Shown: positions 12,931 through 25,650, numbered from the stretch's first letter. The stretch: 64,000 bases of DNA from Epiperipatus broadwayi (GCA_028023455.1 JAQFVV010012400.1:12035748-12099747), one strand, 5' to 3'. A program made the numbers and translations. The notes: a model not told the origin generated them from the letters alone.

Positions 12931-12990
12931 CTATATTTCCTTATTTTTCCAATTCCATTGCTCTATATTTAAATTTATGATTTTTCTACC

Positions 12991-13739
12991 ACTCTCCAAA
13001 CCTTTTTATACAAAAAAAAAATGTTTTTTTCTTTTTTTATAATGGAGAATAAGAAACACACCTCAAAGTTACCCCTCTTTCTCAAATAAATCACTCTCTC
13101 ACTTAAATTTTAAAAAACTTTTAATATCAAACCTCTTAAAATCTAACTAATCTTATGTCTGCCTTACTTTTAATGCTTTGTTACAGTAAACACAAAGAAT
13201 TTTTATTATTATTAATTTTTATATTTAAAATGTCAGCATTTCAGTTCGTTCTCCAAACATTATCAATATGTTTCTCGATCTTTCCAAATCTAATAAAAGC
13301 TATCTTTCTGCATTCCAACTCTTTTTTCCCATCCACTCTCTAAACAAACATTCCCCAGCAACAGAATTTTTTATCTAAATGTGATTAAAAATATGTAAAA
13401 CTTTAACTTATCTTGTGGAACAAAAATCAGCCACGTCGGCACAACAAATCAGTCAAGAAAGAGTGCTTAAGAATGCACAGTATGTGAAACAGCTCTTAAT
13501 TTATCATAAAATGTGAAAATTATAGAGTTCCTTCATTTGGTTAAAGTTGACCTGAATTAAAAAAATAAATATTTTTATCATAGGGAAAATTTTTCACTTG
13601 TTTCTTTTGGATATGGAAACTGAAAAAAAAAAAAGATATACAAAAACAAAGCGGGCTCTGCGTAAAAAGCTTAAAAACTGAATGAAATGTTGTAGTGAAA
13701 AAAAAAAGTTAAATGCAAAGTACTGAAACCAATGATTAA
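12991..13739. other. AT-rich spacer, nothing recognised
   Basis: Contains A and T runs near 13,011-13,040 and 13,623-13,634. The frame at 13,155-13,343 is hydrophobic but has no features of a known protein. Confidence 0.45.
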
Positions 13740-14305
13740 TATTAATATCATTTACTTTCTTTAATACTTTTACAATATTTTCTATAATTACAACCCACTA
13801 TTGATGTTTTCGATTGCCTCAGCAATCTTCTTAAGAATTATAACAAATACAACACAAATACGGGAATATATATAATTTTACATTTTATACATATATTCTA
13901 TCTTATAATCATTATTTATATACTCACATATATCTTTATGTACCTCTCTATATAATTATTACCTTTTTATATATACTACATTTAAATCTTTTTTATATTT
14001 ATCAATCAATATCTCCTATAATCATATATATACAAGTAGAAGTTCTGAAGAAGATTTCTGGGGTAATCAAAACTGTCCATTAGTGAGTTGTAAAAAAGCA
14101 TTGTAAAAAGTAATAAAGAATATAGATGATATTAAGACTATATAAAATGTTAAATTATATGTTCATGTATATTTATATTCATGTATTTGTATAGTGTTTA
14201 TTATAGTTCTAAAGATTTCTGGAGCAATCGAAATCGTCAATAGTGGGTTAATTATATGAAGCATTGCAAAAGTAATAAAGTAAATGATATTAATATTATA
14301 TGGAT
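13740..14305. repeat. Foldback-like inverted repeat with an extra internal copy
   Basis: The left arm (about 13,740-13,850) contains cccactattgatgttttcga and cagcaatcttcttaagaatt. The right arm (about 14,200-14,305) contains its diverged complement, with tcgaaatcgtcaatagtggg and gtaataaagtaaatgatatt. A third, internal copy in the right-arm orientation lies at about 14,040-14,135 (ttctgaagaagatttctggg). The interior is AT-rich. Confidence 0.65.
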
Positions 14306-17300
14306 TTGGCAATGCAATAAGATAAAGAAACCAATGATTCTGAGTTCATAAGTTCGGTAGATTGGGATAACAGTAATATAAACAATACTAATATAATAGC
14401 TTTTTAAAATGTGAAATGTTAATTTGAGGAAGAGGTGAAGCAACAAGATATGCTATTATAGCAAGGTCGACTAAATTCTATGTATCGGCTCTGAAAATTT
14501 TCACGTGATCTAATTTACAATCCTGCAACTGTTAGCTCCAATAGTACAATAACATATAAATCAATAATAATATAAAAGAAATACACTTAATTAATAGGTT
14601 AAACAATAAAACTAAATGAAAAAAATAAGGTGTATTTTAATCTGGAATATATATTTAAAAAAACGGACATAAGCGAATTATCATTTAAATACAAAAAAGA
14701 TAGTCAAAATTTATTTTCTTCTTCTAATACGTAAGAACTTTTATCATTATTGCAAGAAATGTACTATACATTTACCTGATTCCATCTGCAACACTTTCAG
14801 AGGAGTTATGTTCATTCTCAAACTGAACACCGAATTTATAAATTTCGCTACACATACATAATTCTGAACCGGCAAAATAGTAAAAACAAAAATAGTACTT
14901 TGTCAAATAATATCAGCTAAAACGAGTCATGTCGACACTAATGCAAATAAACGGAATTTCTATCATATAATATTTGCTAAAAAATTTAAACTGATTATTA
15001 ACAATAAAAAAAAACGCAACTGTAATACGAACTTAGAATAGGCCAAAAATGTATACGACATGTTTTTATTTCAAATGATGCAAGATTTTAAGAGTGATGC
15101 GCAGATTTTCATTGCCTCCTGGCGGAAATTCAGTAAATTATAATAAAATCGCTGTGGGACGATTAAGGAGTCCATAATAACTTATGGTACAGTATTTTAA
15201 CTACTTTAAATCATAATTAAAATATATATATTTAATAATTAAGGAATAAGTACAATAATTATTTTAGTATATTTTAACGTTTTTTGAATATTCAAAAAGA
15301 TTTGCGTGTGATTTTTTTTTAAGTTTTGTAATCAATTAATGAAAAGTTTTAAGAACTGAAAGCTATCATTTGTACTTATGTAGTTTTATTTATTATCAAC
15401 TAATTAATTCATTATTTTTTTTAAGAAAAATGTCAATTTGATATTAAGTGAAAAATAGCTGACTTAATGGTGTCAAACATTCAAATTTAATAATTTGTAA
15501 TAAATGTAATTATAAGTACATGTATTAGAAATCCCGTGGTAGAAATCGACTATCAATTTCACTGAAGATTATCTAATGTTATTCTTTGGTCGTAATATGT
15601 TTGCTTAAATACTATGACTTATTCTCGGGCATTAAAGTTGTTAATATGTAAATAATACCTTAATTGCTAGTATGGGAGATTACCTAGATATATTACGTGC
15701 TACAAAAAAGAATCGCAAAGTGAAAGCGTTGTATGAGAAAGGGGAATTCCCTATTAACTTTTCAATTTGTATTTTATTTTAGGAAATATTTCTAAAGTAA
15801 ATCCCTCTCTTCTATATTAAATGTCTGCTGTATAAAAAGATAGTTGATATTTAATTCAAATGTATCATATACACTGCATTCTTAAAATAAGGATATCGCC
15901 AGGAGTAAATTCGTTACATATTTTATTTAGATATTCAATGGCAAAAAAGAAAACAGTTGAATAATAAATGCTGTAAAATTTATTTTAAACAAAAAATAAC
16001 TTTTAAACATAATAAACAAAATATTTTAATGTTATGAGAAAATATTGTATGAAAAAAAAATACGTAAATAAAACAAATATTTAAGAGGGGGGGGGTGCGT
16101 TATAAAAATAAATTTAAATCAAAAATGTACTTTTAAACGTTATAAAATTTTATCTCAAATTATGGACAATTATTGGCCACTATTAAAAAGTTAAAAATCT
16201 GTGTTGGTTGATTTTATTACATTTAACTCAATAAAGTCGTTTCAAAAATATGCTAACGAGAATAAGTTGAATAATTCACAAAGAAATCATTTTTTAATAA
16301 TAATTTTTATAAAGAATTATAAAGTTTTTTATTATTATAGTTGAATACGAAAATAATTTAAAATTGTTTAGTTTTATTTATTTATTGGGGGAGGGGGGTG
16401 CGATTGATAGTGGTGTTCTCTATCTGTTAGTAGTTTAACGATTCACGTCTGTGGTAAAGAAAAAGATAACCGGCAAGTTTATCTATTTTTCTTAAAAAAG
16501 CAAATGGGAAAAAACATTGAAATAATATGTTTGAAAACAGTATTAAAAAACAAACATGAAAATAAAGTAATATGTTTACTGATTGAACAATGTATTTTCA
16601 TTTACCATTATCAAACTTCCTCCACTCACAACTTTGACATCATCCATTTCAAATAAATCCGATAATGATTATTACTAATCATTATCGAAACTAGAGAATA
16701 TCTCTAGCACAGATATGAACTTTAAACCTCAGTTAAAGATTAATATATCTGATTTTTTATTTATTTTACACACACGGAGTTATTAACCTTTCTCTTTCCC
16801 GTGTGTAATATCTTATAGATATAATAAACACTTCCGTACTTCCCCATTTTTTTTTAAATTAACTTAAATAAAGATATAATAAAAGATATGTGATAAATGC
16901 AAACATTGCATGAGAATTTTTATTAAAAGATGGTGGCAAAAACATTTTATTTTTTGTGGAATGTCACAATTATTAAAATTTTTGTTTTTCAATCTTTACT
17001 TGCTGAGTATATTATTTTCTGTTTTGCTTTGTCTTTATTTAAGTTGTTTACAAAATTGAATCCTGCTTATTATATTAACATTGTAAGGCATTAAGCTTAA
17101 TCAACCATATTTTAATGTTTTCTGTCATTAATAATCCAATGTTTTACTAAGCTTTGATATAATTTCAATAAAATACCAATTTTTAATTGCTTATTATCCC
17201 GTTTAGACATGAATGTATTAATAAAACATTCAACCTAGACTCAGAAATGGGAGAAATTGAAACTAATATGTTAATACTAATCATTATATATAGTAATACA

Positions 17301-17470
17301 AAATGCAAAAACACTTTTCAAAGACACAAAGTACTAGTGCTTGCATTGAACACTGAATAAAAACTATAGCGTAGAGGCCTTATTAGTTCCATCTTTCAAG
17401 GTTGATTGAATTTTTTTTTAAAAATCTATACTGACTTGTTCAGTAGTAGGAATGTATTAGGAATTAACCT
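14306..17470. other. Long AT-rich region without recognised genes
   Basis: No recognisable coding content on either strand. Two G-rich runs stand out, at about 16,085-16,098 and 16,386-16,401, both ending ggggtgcg, in otherwise AT-rich sequence. Confidence 0.5.
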
Positions 17471-17518
17471 TGTTAATTATATTTTTTAGCTTTTCTATCA
17501 TTATATGTAAATTAGTGT

Positions 17519-17746
17519 TTGCAACAGATTCATTGGCAAATGATTCTTGGAATTGGTGGAGCATGTTCCTGGAACTTTATAATTGAATCCTCTATTTTGA
17601 ACTTGCAAAACGATTCCAAATTTCTTTTCGATCTCTTGAAGTCTTTTGGTATTAATTTGCAGAATCCAGCAAGTGCTGTTTGTCGTGTATCATCAGTACC
17701 CAATCAGTTAGTTGCTATCTGTCAATCAATCGTGACATGCTTTTAA
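17519..17746 (+). other. Candidate exon or transposon relic
   Basis: A segment visibly richer in GC than its flanks, open for 75 codons on the plus strand and ending in a stop at 17,746. A splice-acceptor-like tttgcaacag precedes it at about 17,517-17,526. The minus strand is also open over most of it. I recognise no domain on either strand, so orientation is uncertain. It could be a single exon of an otherwise unseen gene or a fragment of a mobile element. Confidence 0.25.
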
Positions 17747-18636
17747 CATTTTACTTTTTCCCATTGCATATACTAAAAAATATTTTAGTTGATTCTAATA
17801 AAATATATAACACCGGAAAAAATTAAATTAGTTACATTTTAAACATGAAATATAAAAATATTTACTAACTAAAAATTTTAGTTCTTTAATTTGTCAGTTG
17901 ATTTATCACAAATACAGAAGTTTTCAATATCACTATATCTTGATGTAGCTTGGCTCTTATATCTACGCATTTAAAATTTCTTTAAGAAAACATTTGCACC
18001 TTATGTTCTGTATTAATATCAAGCTAGATCTTAGTAACAAATGATAATCAATGTTTGTTGATACACTTATAATTAAATCTTACAAGCTATTATAATTTCT
18101 CAAGGGGAATGAGCTTATTTATGAAATACATTCATTTCCCCTTATTAAAAAAAAAAACAATATTATCTTTTATTCAGCGTATCCGTCCACATGATTTCTG
18201 CAGCATGCACAAAATTGTAACAGTTGAAAAAAGCAGATAAGTGATGCAAATCCAGCCACAATCAACAAAAATAATTAACCCGAAAAAGTTTGCAACTTGC
18301 AAAATAATATATATATATCCTTATATTAATTTACTGCATTTAAAATTGCATCATGTTCAATGATTAAAGTAAATCTGTTTGTCAAATGATATAATTCCTA
18401 AAGTCATTAAAAGAATATATAAGCTAATTTATAATTTTTTGCAAGTCTTAACTTTTTGAATATCATTTTTTGTTTGTCTATGACCTTTTTTTTGGATTTG
18501 TTTTTATAATTGCTTGATTTTTTCAATATCAGAAGTAAATTACCTCCTTTATTTGTATTATTTTTCTATTGCAATTAAGTTTATTCAGAAATATTAGCAA
18601 AATCACCCTTTTCTTTATTTTTCTGTAATATCTTAT
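17747..18636. other. AT-rich spacer, nothing recognised
   Basis: No frame of interest. There is an (AT)n stretch near 18,306-18,318 and T-rich tracts near 18,486 and 18,900. Confidence 0.45.
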
Positions 18637-18786
18637 ATAAATACAATTTATCCAAACCACTTCAAACACTTTTTAGCAAAACCCTTTATTTGTGCAGGCC
18701 AGTTGAAATGTTTATGTATGTATATGTGTACAAATAAAGAGTTTTGCTAAAAAATGTTCGAAGTGGTTTGGATAAATTATATTTAT
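18637..18786. repeat. Short foldback element (MITE-like)
   Basis: Near-perfect inverted repeat of 150 bp. The left arm carries aatttatccaaaccacttc and ttttagcaaaac. The right arm carries gaagtggtttggataaatt and gttttgctaaaa. The arms are about 58 bp with a loop of about 33 bp. There is no coding capacity. Confidence 0.85.
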
Positions 18787-19077
18787 TTGGAATTCTTTGA
18801 ATTATTGGATGTGATTTTACAGTAATGTATTAGTTTTCATTTGCCTTCAAGTGAAAAAATTTCACTATTGCATTTTTCAGTAAACAATTTTTGTTCTGAT
18901 TTTTTTATATATATAAACAGAATAATCGCTTAACATTGACAAATTATAATCAGTTATTTATTTTTAATAGTTTATTATTTTAAAGTATGAAGTATTGAAA
19001 TGTATATCCATTTTGTATGCTGTAACTATTAAGCAAAGGGGTATGCCAAATAAAACTACGTGAAATAATGAATATAT

Positions 19078-21566
19078 TGTAACGGTCAGAAAACGTGTGA
19101 CTCGTAAACATAGTGCAGAATTCGACCACCATACAGAACAGCAGCACCATCGAGTAGCGAAGCCACCCGTGGTACTGAGTTCGAACATAGTTTATCGGTT
19201 CCACAATACAATCCACGAAACAACGCATCTGATGCGACATTAGTAAATCTTTCCTTAGGCACGGTGGTCAGGGATATGCAAGAGACTCATGATTTTATTC
19301 TCGAGTTAGCCAATAATCAAACTAATATTAATTAAACATTCATATTTACATAATCGAGGAAATATTATGTAGAATGGGTATCGAATAAGTGAAACGTAAC
19401 TGCAGACATATAGTTTAAAATTATTTATTAATACATTTTAATAAAACAACATTAATAATATTTTATGGACTAACAGCTTCAGTAGCGGGATTTCCGATAC
19501 TGTAATGTTTACAAAAGGAATACATTTATTTGAAGGCGTAATCTAGCTACCTAAAATTCTCGAGTAAGTATTTCTAATGCATGCCTTGGGGAATTTATAC
19601 CTTTGCAATGCAAGAGTCTAAAGTAAGATTTAAGAGTGGCGGCGGACATATATTTATTTAATTAAACTATTTATTTTATGACTAAGGGCAAACATTTATT
19701 TGAGAGTGAATTACGAAGATAATGCAGAGGCGGAGTGATATATAGAATAATAGAATTGAGCAAAGGAACACGTGGTACGCTTTGGAAAGGCGATATGGAA
19801 TGGCAGTATATCGAAACTGCAATGCCGCGAATGGGTTTATAAGAATATCAGACTGGTCTCTGCCTCGGTCCGACGAAGTAAGGTGTCACATAAGCATAAC
19901 CAGGGACAAGCGGTACGTGGCGCAATTTGCCGGCTGGCTGCATGACATTGTCAAATCCTACGGGAGCACCCATTATGCCCGCTTGTGTAGGACGACTGGG
20001 GTTAATTTCAACCCTGAAGAATCCGGATATTTCACGGCGGAATGGGTCATCGCGTCTCTAAAACGTAACACATATATACTGATAATCGATTATGATGAGA
20101 TTTAAATAGATTTCTAATTCAGCTCTACATTATCAACATTTACTAAAGAACGTTGGTGACTCTCAAAGAAATGTAATTTTCTGGAATTATTCATGATGAT
20201 TTAATATATACAAAACATATCTAAACTGGGAATGATTACAACTAATATGCCAGCCATTTGCGAAGTTGTAGACCCCTGCATTACAATAAATGAAGCATTG
20301 AATGCGTGTCGATTTATATGAAAGTTAAGTTATTAAAGAAAGTAAATATTAATGAAAATTTGACCCGCATTCATTGTTTTAAGCGATCATAGATTTAAAC
20401 TTTGAAAATTGAAATAATTATGAGCATGCAATAATTAAATAATAACTATAGATAGAAATGTAGATTATAGAAATACGCACCCAAGATAGAATGAGGTAAG
20501 CTAGATTAGTAGAGGAATTTACACATTACATTAATTATTCAATTTAGTTATACAAAGGGTAGTTTTTACATTTTATAATTTAGATAAGTATTATGAAGAA
20601 GAGCTATAGCATATTATTAGAGTACTCTAGAGTTTGAACACAGACAGGTACCTGTTTTATAAGAAGTTTTCTTATTCCATGAGTTTAGCAGCTAAAAGTT
20701 CACGAGTGGCAAGTCTTTCTTGTATTTAGATATTTCATTTAATTTTACAGCAGCAGCAGCTTTTTCATTTATTTCAGGCAGCAGATCTTCATGGTGAATT
20801 TATGACGGGCAATGGAAAGTTCAGCATCCGATAGGCCATCTCCCGATGGAGAATAATCTAGGTGCTTTACTCGGTCATACCTTGGGCAGGAACAAATTAT
20901 TTTTATATTTTGGGAGGCTCTCAGTGATCGAGAGCAAAGCTAAAGTTTAAGTGAATGTCTCCGGCAAGTCTAAGATGGCCTTTTTTTTTATCTTGATCTT
21001 TCACATTTTTGTTAAGATATTTTTAGGTTCTACTTAATCTGCCCTGAGGATAATCGATGCATTTTGTTGGTTTTTAATTAAAGAAAGCTGCCGTTCTATT
21101 GTTTACATTTTACATTTACTAATTAATTTTGGAGAATTTTTCTTTAATTAATCTATTATCTATCACTGACCGATGCTTTTAAATTTCAAAACAAAAAGGG
21201 AACATAAGATTATTTTAACTTTTAATTAAATATTACATCAGATATTTTTAGAATTATTATTAAATGAAATTTAAACAAAGCAATAAATACGAACTTTATA
21301 ATCCAAAATAAATGATTAAAATTATACAAAATTATATAACTAAAAGAAATCTAAATTATATTATTTTATCCCTATTTATTGCGTTTAATTTGAGATCGAA
21401 ATGTGTGCGTGTTTATGCTGAATTCTACATATATTTATACATTTTTAATATTGTTACACACACAATTCGATATCAAAAAGTTTAAATTTGGGCGGGATAG
21501 ACCGGTCAGTGAGAGACGACAGAAAAAGATGAAACTTAAGATTCGAATACGAATCTTGCTGTTTCA
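19078..21566 (+). mobile_element. 2.49-kb TG...CA repeat, copy 1 (probable solo LTR)
   Basis: Begins TGTAACGGTCAGAAAACGTG and ends CTTGCTGTTTCA. It is homologous along its whole length to 33,587-36,012. The flanks can be read as a short duplication (atat, possibly atatat, on both sides), but the site is AT-rich and ambiguous. TG...CA ends plus a 4-6 bp duplication fit an LTR. No internal retroviral-type genes lie between the two copies and each has its own flanking duplication, so they look like independent insertions rather than the two ends of one element. A 107-codon plus-strand frame at 19,782-20,105 and an 86-codon minus-strand frame at 18,980-19,240 show no known domain, and I treat them as chance. 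Confidence 0.7.
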
Positions 21567-22179
21567 ATATATATGTTTTATTTTTGAGCAATTAGGACAG
21601 CTTATAAAGTTTAATTACATGTGTAAGTTAATTTTTGGGAGCCACTGGAGATAAAAGAAATTTTCTAAATACTTTTGAAGCATCTTTCTTTTAAAAGTTG
21701 AATAGTTTTTGCAGGATGGAAAAAGGTCAGTTAATACATGTTTTCTCTTGTTTTCTTTTTCTCATTTTTAAAAATATTCTGTATATGTGTTTTCCTAATT
21801 TATGTTTATATTTTTTTTGCTTTTGGATGTGCATTTTTTTCTGCTCTTTTTTTTATCTAGCTTTTCAAAAGAGACAAAATTTTTCATCTGTCTCACTGCA
21901 TCAAAATGTAGTTTATTCAAATGAATATCACAAGTATACAGAATAATACTAGAAGTATTTTCTTACAGTAAGAAAGTATGAATTCCTGTACACAGGGTTT
22001 TCCATTTGCTGGCTTGAGAATTATATATCTGTAAACTGATCGTGTGTGTGTGTGTAGAGAAATAAATTGAAAATTAAATATCAAATCAAAATATAGTTCA
22101 GATGTTATGGTGACTAATTTAATTACCAATTTATTTATTTTATAAAAATAAAACTCTTAAAGCTAGTTTTTTGGTTGAA
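21567..22179. other. AT-rich spacer with a short GT repeat
   Basis: A (GT)n run of about 14 bases lies near 22,041-22,056. T-rich frames at 21,698-21,946 have no recognisable content. Confidence 0.45.
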
Positions 22180-22221
22180 TGGGCACCGTGGTGCCCGCGG
22201 GCATAGGGTTGGGGATCTCTG
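22180..22221 (-). mobile_element. Orphan terminus of the GTF2IRD2-like hAT family
   Basis: On the minus strand this reads CAGAGATCCCCAACCCTATG, then a GGGCACC-containing segment. It closely matches the left end of the complete hAT at 44,367 (CAGGGGTCCCCAACCGTATG, then GGGCACC). No opposite end or transposase was seen nearby. Confidence 0.75.
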
Positions 22222-22469
22222 GATTATGACATTATTCATCCTAACATTTCAGTAATTGCAGGTGCATCATAATCTTGACAGCAAGTTTACATGGTTTTTA
22301 AATTAAAAGTGTGTTATAATTGAATATAGTATACCGGGTCCTTCCGAATAAACCTTTTTTTTGCTCGGTTTAAATACTTTTAGGCATAATCTTTTAATAT
22401 CTTTTGGATTTAGTGTTTTAATAGCTAAACTTTAATACCTTTACTTTCTTAATAATTAGCATTTTATAT

Positions 22470-22740
22470 CTTTAATACTATGGGAATGGATTGGCAGTTC
22501 AGGCAGAGGGAGGAATTCCATTGATAGCATAGCCATCAACAATTTCCATAGTCAGATCTGGCTATACGAAGCATGACAACCATATTTCTTGACTGTGGCT
22601 CACTTCGACTACTGGAATAGTCAGCTAGAAAGCTGACTATATGTTACACAGTCGATGACAGGCACACAATCCAGCGCTTGAAATATCCCAAGGTAGCTCT
22701 TATTCTTAATCAAGGGGTCCAGCGCACTGGCTTAACACAT
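22470..22740. other. GC-richer island of unknown origin with a perfect hairpin
   Basis: Base composition rises clearly above that of the flanks. It contains a perfect 10-bp stem with a 4-base loop at 22,617-22,640 (atagtcagct, agaa, agctgactat). No frame is convincingly coding. It may be part of an unrecognised repeat. Confidence 0.3.
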
Positions 22741-23030
22741 ATAAACATTTATTTCTTTAAATAAATGATGACACGGTGATAAGAGAAAGAATAGACCAAA
22801 TAATTAAGCAAACATTAGTATTTATTCATGCACAGACATATCTAACATAATAAAAGTTTACATAGAAAATTATAAATGGTTATTTCAGGATAAATTTATA
22901 TAATCCTTTGTTTGAGTTCACTTCATGTATTAAAAAAATAATGTATCTATAGACAGTGATCAATATATATTTACCTAGGTTTTCAATGATTAGATGACAC
23001 TGTTCATTTGGCTTGGTTTTTATGTGTTAC

Positions 23031-23225
23031 TTTCCAACAGGTTGGTTTTTTGATCTCCATCAATGCTTTCAGGGCTCTTGGCTTGACAATGGGAGAGAAT
23101 ATGCGGCAGCGTCTATTTCACCATTTAGGCATTGGTTCCAGGTATGGACATTTGATTTTAGTGGAAAACGTTGGCCTGAAGCCAGTCGAAAACTTCTAAG
23201 GCGGTCTAGCAATGCATATTACTAA
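23031..23225 (+). other. Candidate exon or relic, GC-richer
   Basis: A compact segment of raised GC follows a splice-acceptor-like ctttccaacag at about 23,030-23,040. Two overlapping plus-strand frames (ending at 23,199 and 23,225) and one minus-strand frame are open. The frame ending at 23,225 is rich in Trp, Phe and Arg near its end. I recognise no family. It could be an exon, a decayed pseudogene or a piece of a mobile element. Confidence 0.25.
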
Positions 23226-23560
23226 TCCTGCAACTTCTGCAATAATAATTTCCACAGCAGTAATGATTGACTTTAGCTCTATTCTCCTTAGATTTCTGAA
23301 ACTCTGGAGCAATGAATAATATAATGCATCAATAACAGCATGAAAATTGGAATAACTTAGACTCAAGAGCAGAAAAAATAATAATAGATGATTGCGACTT
23401 ACTATACTTTTTTTTCTCTCCCATTATTCTTTTTCTTATCATAGCTTTAAATCTATTTTTTTAAATTGAAATTTTTCTTTAATTTGATTATTTCATTTTT
23501 CTTTAATCTAATCTTTTTTGCTAGATTAATCTATTATCTTTTGCTTTCATACTGAAGAGA

Positions 23561-24240
23561 TAGTTTACATAGAAACAAAGAGCTTTGCTAGTTGCTCAAC
23601 AAGCTTTGTGATAAGTGCTTAGCAAGAGAAAGCATTTAAAATATCTCTATCAGAAACCACACCCAAACCTCAGACCAATGGTTTCGAGCTTTGGCACTCC
23701 TCAGTGAGGCATTAGGGTAGTTTCAGACACTAGATCTAAAAATACCAATCCAAAGCCAGCATTTATCTAAGAATTAACCATTGAGTAGAAAATCTGAAAT
23801 TTTCTGACACTTAAATGTCTTCAAACCCAGCTATCTAACTCAAGAGATCTTCAGCCAAACCATATATTTGTAGTCTTAGTAATATAACATCACAATTAGA
23901 AAATAAAATCATATATCACATGACCCCGTGATTAGCAAGAGAAAGTATTTAAAATATCTATCAGAAACCACTCCCGAACCCAGACCAATGGTTTTGTACT
24001 TTGGCATTCCTCAGTGGGGTGCTACGGTAGTTTCAGACATCAAATCTAAAAATACCAACCCAGAGCCAGCATTTATCTAAGAGTTAACCATTGAGTAGAA
24101 AATCTGAAATTTTCAGACACTTAAATGTCTTCAAACCCATCTACCTAACTCAAATAGCTATATGGAGTTGAGAGATCTTCAGCTAAACCATATATTAGTA
24201 GAGATAGCAATATAACATCACTTAAGGCTGAAAGCAAAGA
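23561..24240 (+). repeat. Tandem copies of a foldback-family unit
   Basis: Two direct units with a spacing of about 343 bp (the landmark atatatcacatgacccc is at 23,911 and 24,254). Each unit contains a run from agcaagagaaag through cagacactagatct to ttaaatgtcttcaaaccca. The units are diverged but continuous, and they abut the complete inverted-repeat element that starts at 24,241. The same family occurs at 5,161-5,400. Confidence 0.75.
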
Positions 24241-24716
24241 CTATAAAATAGTCATATATCACATGACCCCCTTTTTTTTTTAAGCTTGTAAAATATAAAC
24301 AGCTTTGCTAGTTGCTCAACAAGCTTTATGATAAATGCTTAGCAAGAGAAAAAAAATGTCAGAAACCACCCCCAAACCCAGACCAATGGTTTTGTGCTTT
24401 GGCACCCCTCAGTGAGATGCTAGGGTAGTTTCAGGCACTAGATCTAACTCAATGGTTAACTCTTAGATAAATGCTGGATTTGGGTTGGTAGTTTTAGATC
24501 TAGTGCCTGAAACTAACCTAGCATCTCACTGAGGGGTGCCAAAGCACAAAACCATTGGTCTGGGATTTGAGTGTGGTTTCTGATAGAAATATATTAAATG
24601 GTTTCTCTTGCTAAGCATTTATCACAAAGCTTGTGGAGCAACTAGCAAAGCTCTTTGTTTATATTTTACAAGCTTAAAAAGAAACAAGGTCATGGATATA
24701 TGACTATTTTTTATAG
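24241..24716. repeat. Complete foldback element with about 200-bp inverted arms
   Basis: The left end is ctataaaatagtcatatatc and the right end is gatatatgactattttttatag, the complement with small changes. The arms share aagcttgtaaaatataaac, gctttgctagttgctcaac, agaccaatggttttgtgctt and gcatctcact/agtgagatgc, and they meet near 24,455-24,480 (caatggttaactcttagat). There is no protein-coding content. Confidence 0.85.
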
Positions 24717-25650
24717 TTTTAATTATTACAATTATTGGTTTTGATTTTATTATCAATCAGAAATCTTACTGGCATTCCAAATTAATTAATTAATATTTTT
24801 ATTTTCGATTTTTTCATTTAGATATTTATTCTTCTAATTTATTTTTTGTATTTATAAAAAGGACAGTAAATTTTTAAATCTCTTTTTTTTTCTAATTCTT
24901 TCCCCACCCACTTTTAATAGTTTTATTCTATTTTTAAAGCACAGTATAATGCAATCTTTTTTATTTTTACAAAACTATGCTTTTAAGACTACTTAAATAA
25001 TTGTTTTTTAAACTATTCTTTCAAATAAATTTGATCTGTACATTTTAAAATTATGAAATATGTACCACAGATATATGTGTTTTATTGTATGTCATCTCTG
25101 ATTAGCAAAGTGTCTTAAATTCACAGCCATAACTTAAATATTAAACTTAAATAAATATTAATTCCCACCAACTGTGGTTTTGCTTTTATTTTATTTTTTT
25201 ACTATCATAAATCCATATGCAGCCATAAATACTAATTCCCATCACTTCTTACTATGCTATTATTTAACTTTTTTTTATCAGCGTAAATTCATATTTGGAC
25301 TCATCTCTTCTAACACAATTAACATAATATTTACAAATGGAATTTTAAGAGTTCTAATGTAATTAATCATGTATTAAGAGCATATCTCTTTCCATTTCCT
25401 CATACATTCTGTGTGCATTTTTTGCTCAATGGTTGCAATTTTCATTCTGTTGGGTTATAGATAAAAATTTATATTTACTTTTTATTGTATGTATAGCTAG
25501 ATGAAGTGTTCAAAATAAAATGTACAAGAAAAATTCTATCTAACATTATCGTACTTCAAATTAATGACTAAAGACATAAAAAGACAAATAATTTCCAATG
25601 AATATAAGTGGATCATTTTCTTGAAGGTTTGCGATGATGGTGTTCTAGTT
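24717..25650. other. AT-rich spacer with short repeated segments
   Basis: The segment cataaatactaattccca occurs near 25,224 and again near 27,072, with a shorter version near 25,153. Otherwise nothing is recognised. Confidence 0.4.

Larger units (their letters stand above)
8590..12990 (-). mobile_element. LINE B, CR1/L2-like with PHD-esterase ORF1
   Basis: On the minus strand the order is: PHD finger (about 12,918-12,785), helical spacer, SGNH esterase (about 12,440-12,000), AP-type endonuclease (11,760-10,966), RT (10,520-9,470) and a C-terminal CCHC-like segment (about 8,780-8,690). PHD and esterase domains in ORF1 are established for CR1/L2-type LINEs. All frames are broken. Both ends are approximate. 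Confidence 0.8.

Noticed and set aside
16080-16405. G-quadruplex pair
   Set aside because: Each site is one or two G runs, not four spaced runs.
18980-19240. Minus-strand frame starting MSHQMRCFVDCIVEP, also present at 33,462-33,749
   Set aside because: Both lie at the ends of the duplicated TG...CA repeat. Identity reflects the DNA duplication, the two frames end differently outside the repeat, and no domain is visible.
19782-20105. 107-codon frame inside the 2.49-kb repeat as a gene
   Set aside because: The copy-2 counterpart is scrambled by indels that ignore codon phase, and no family is recognised.
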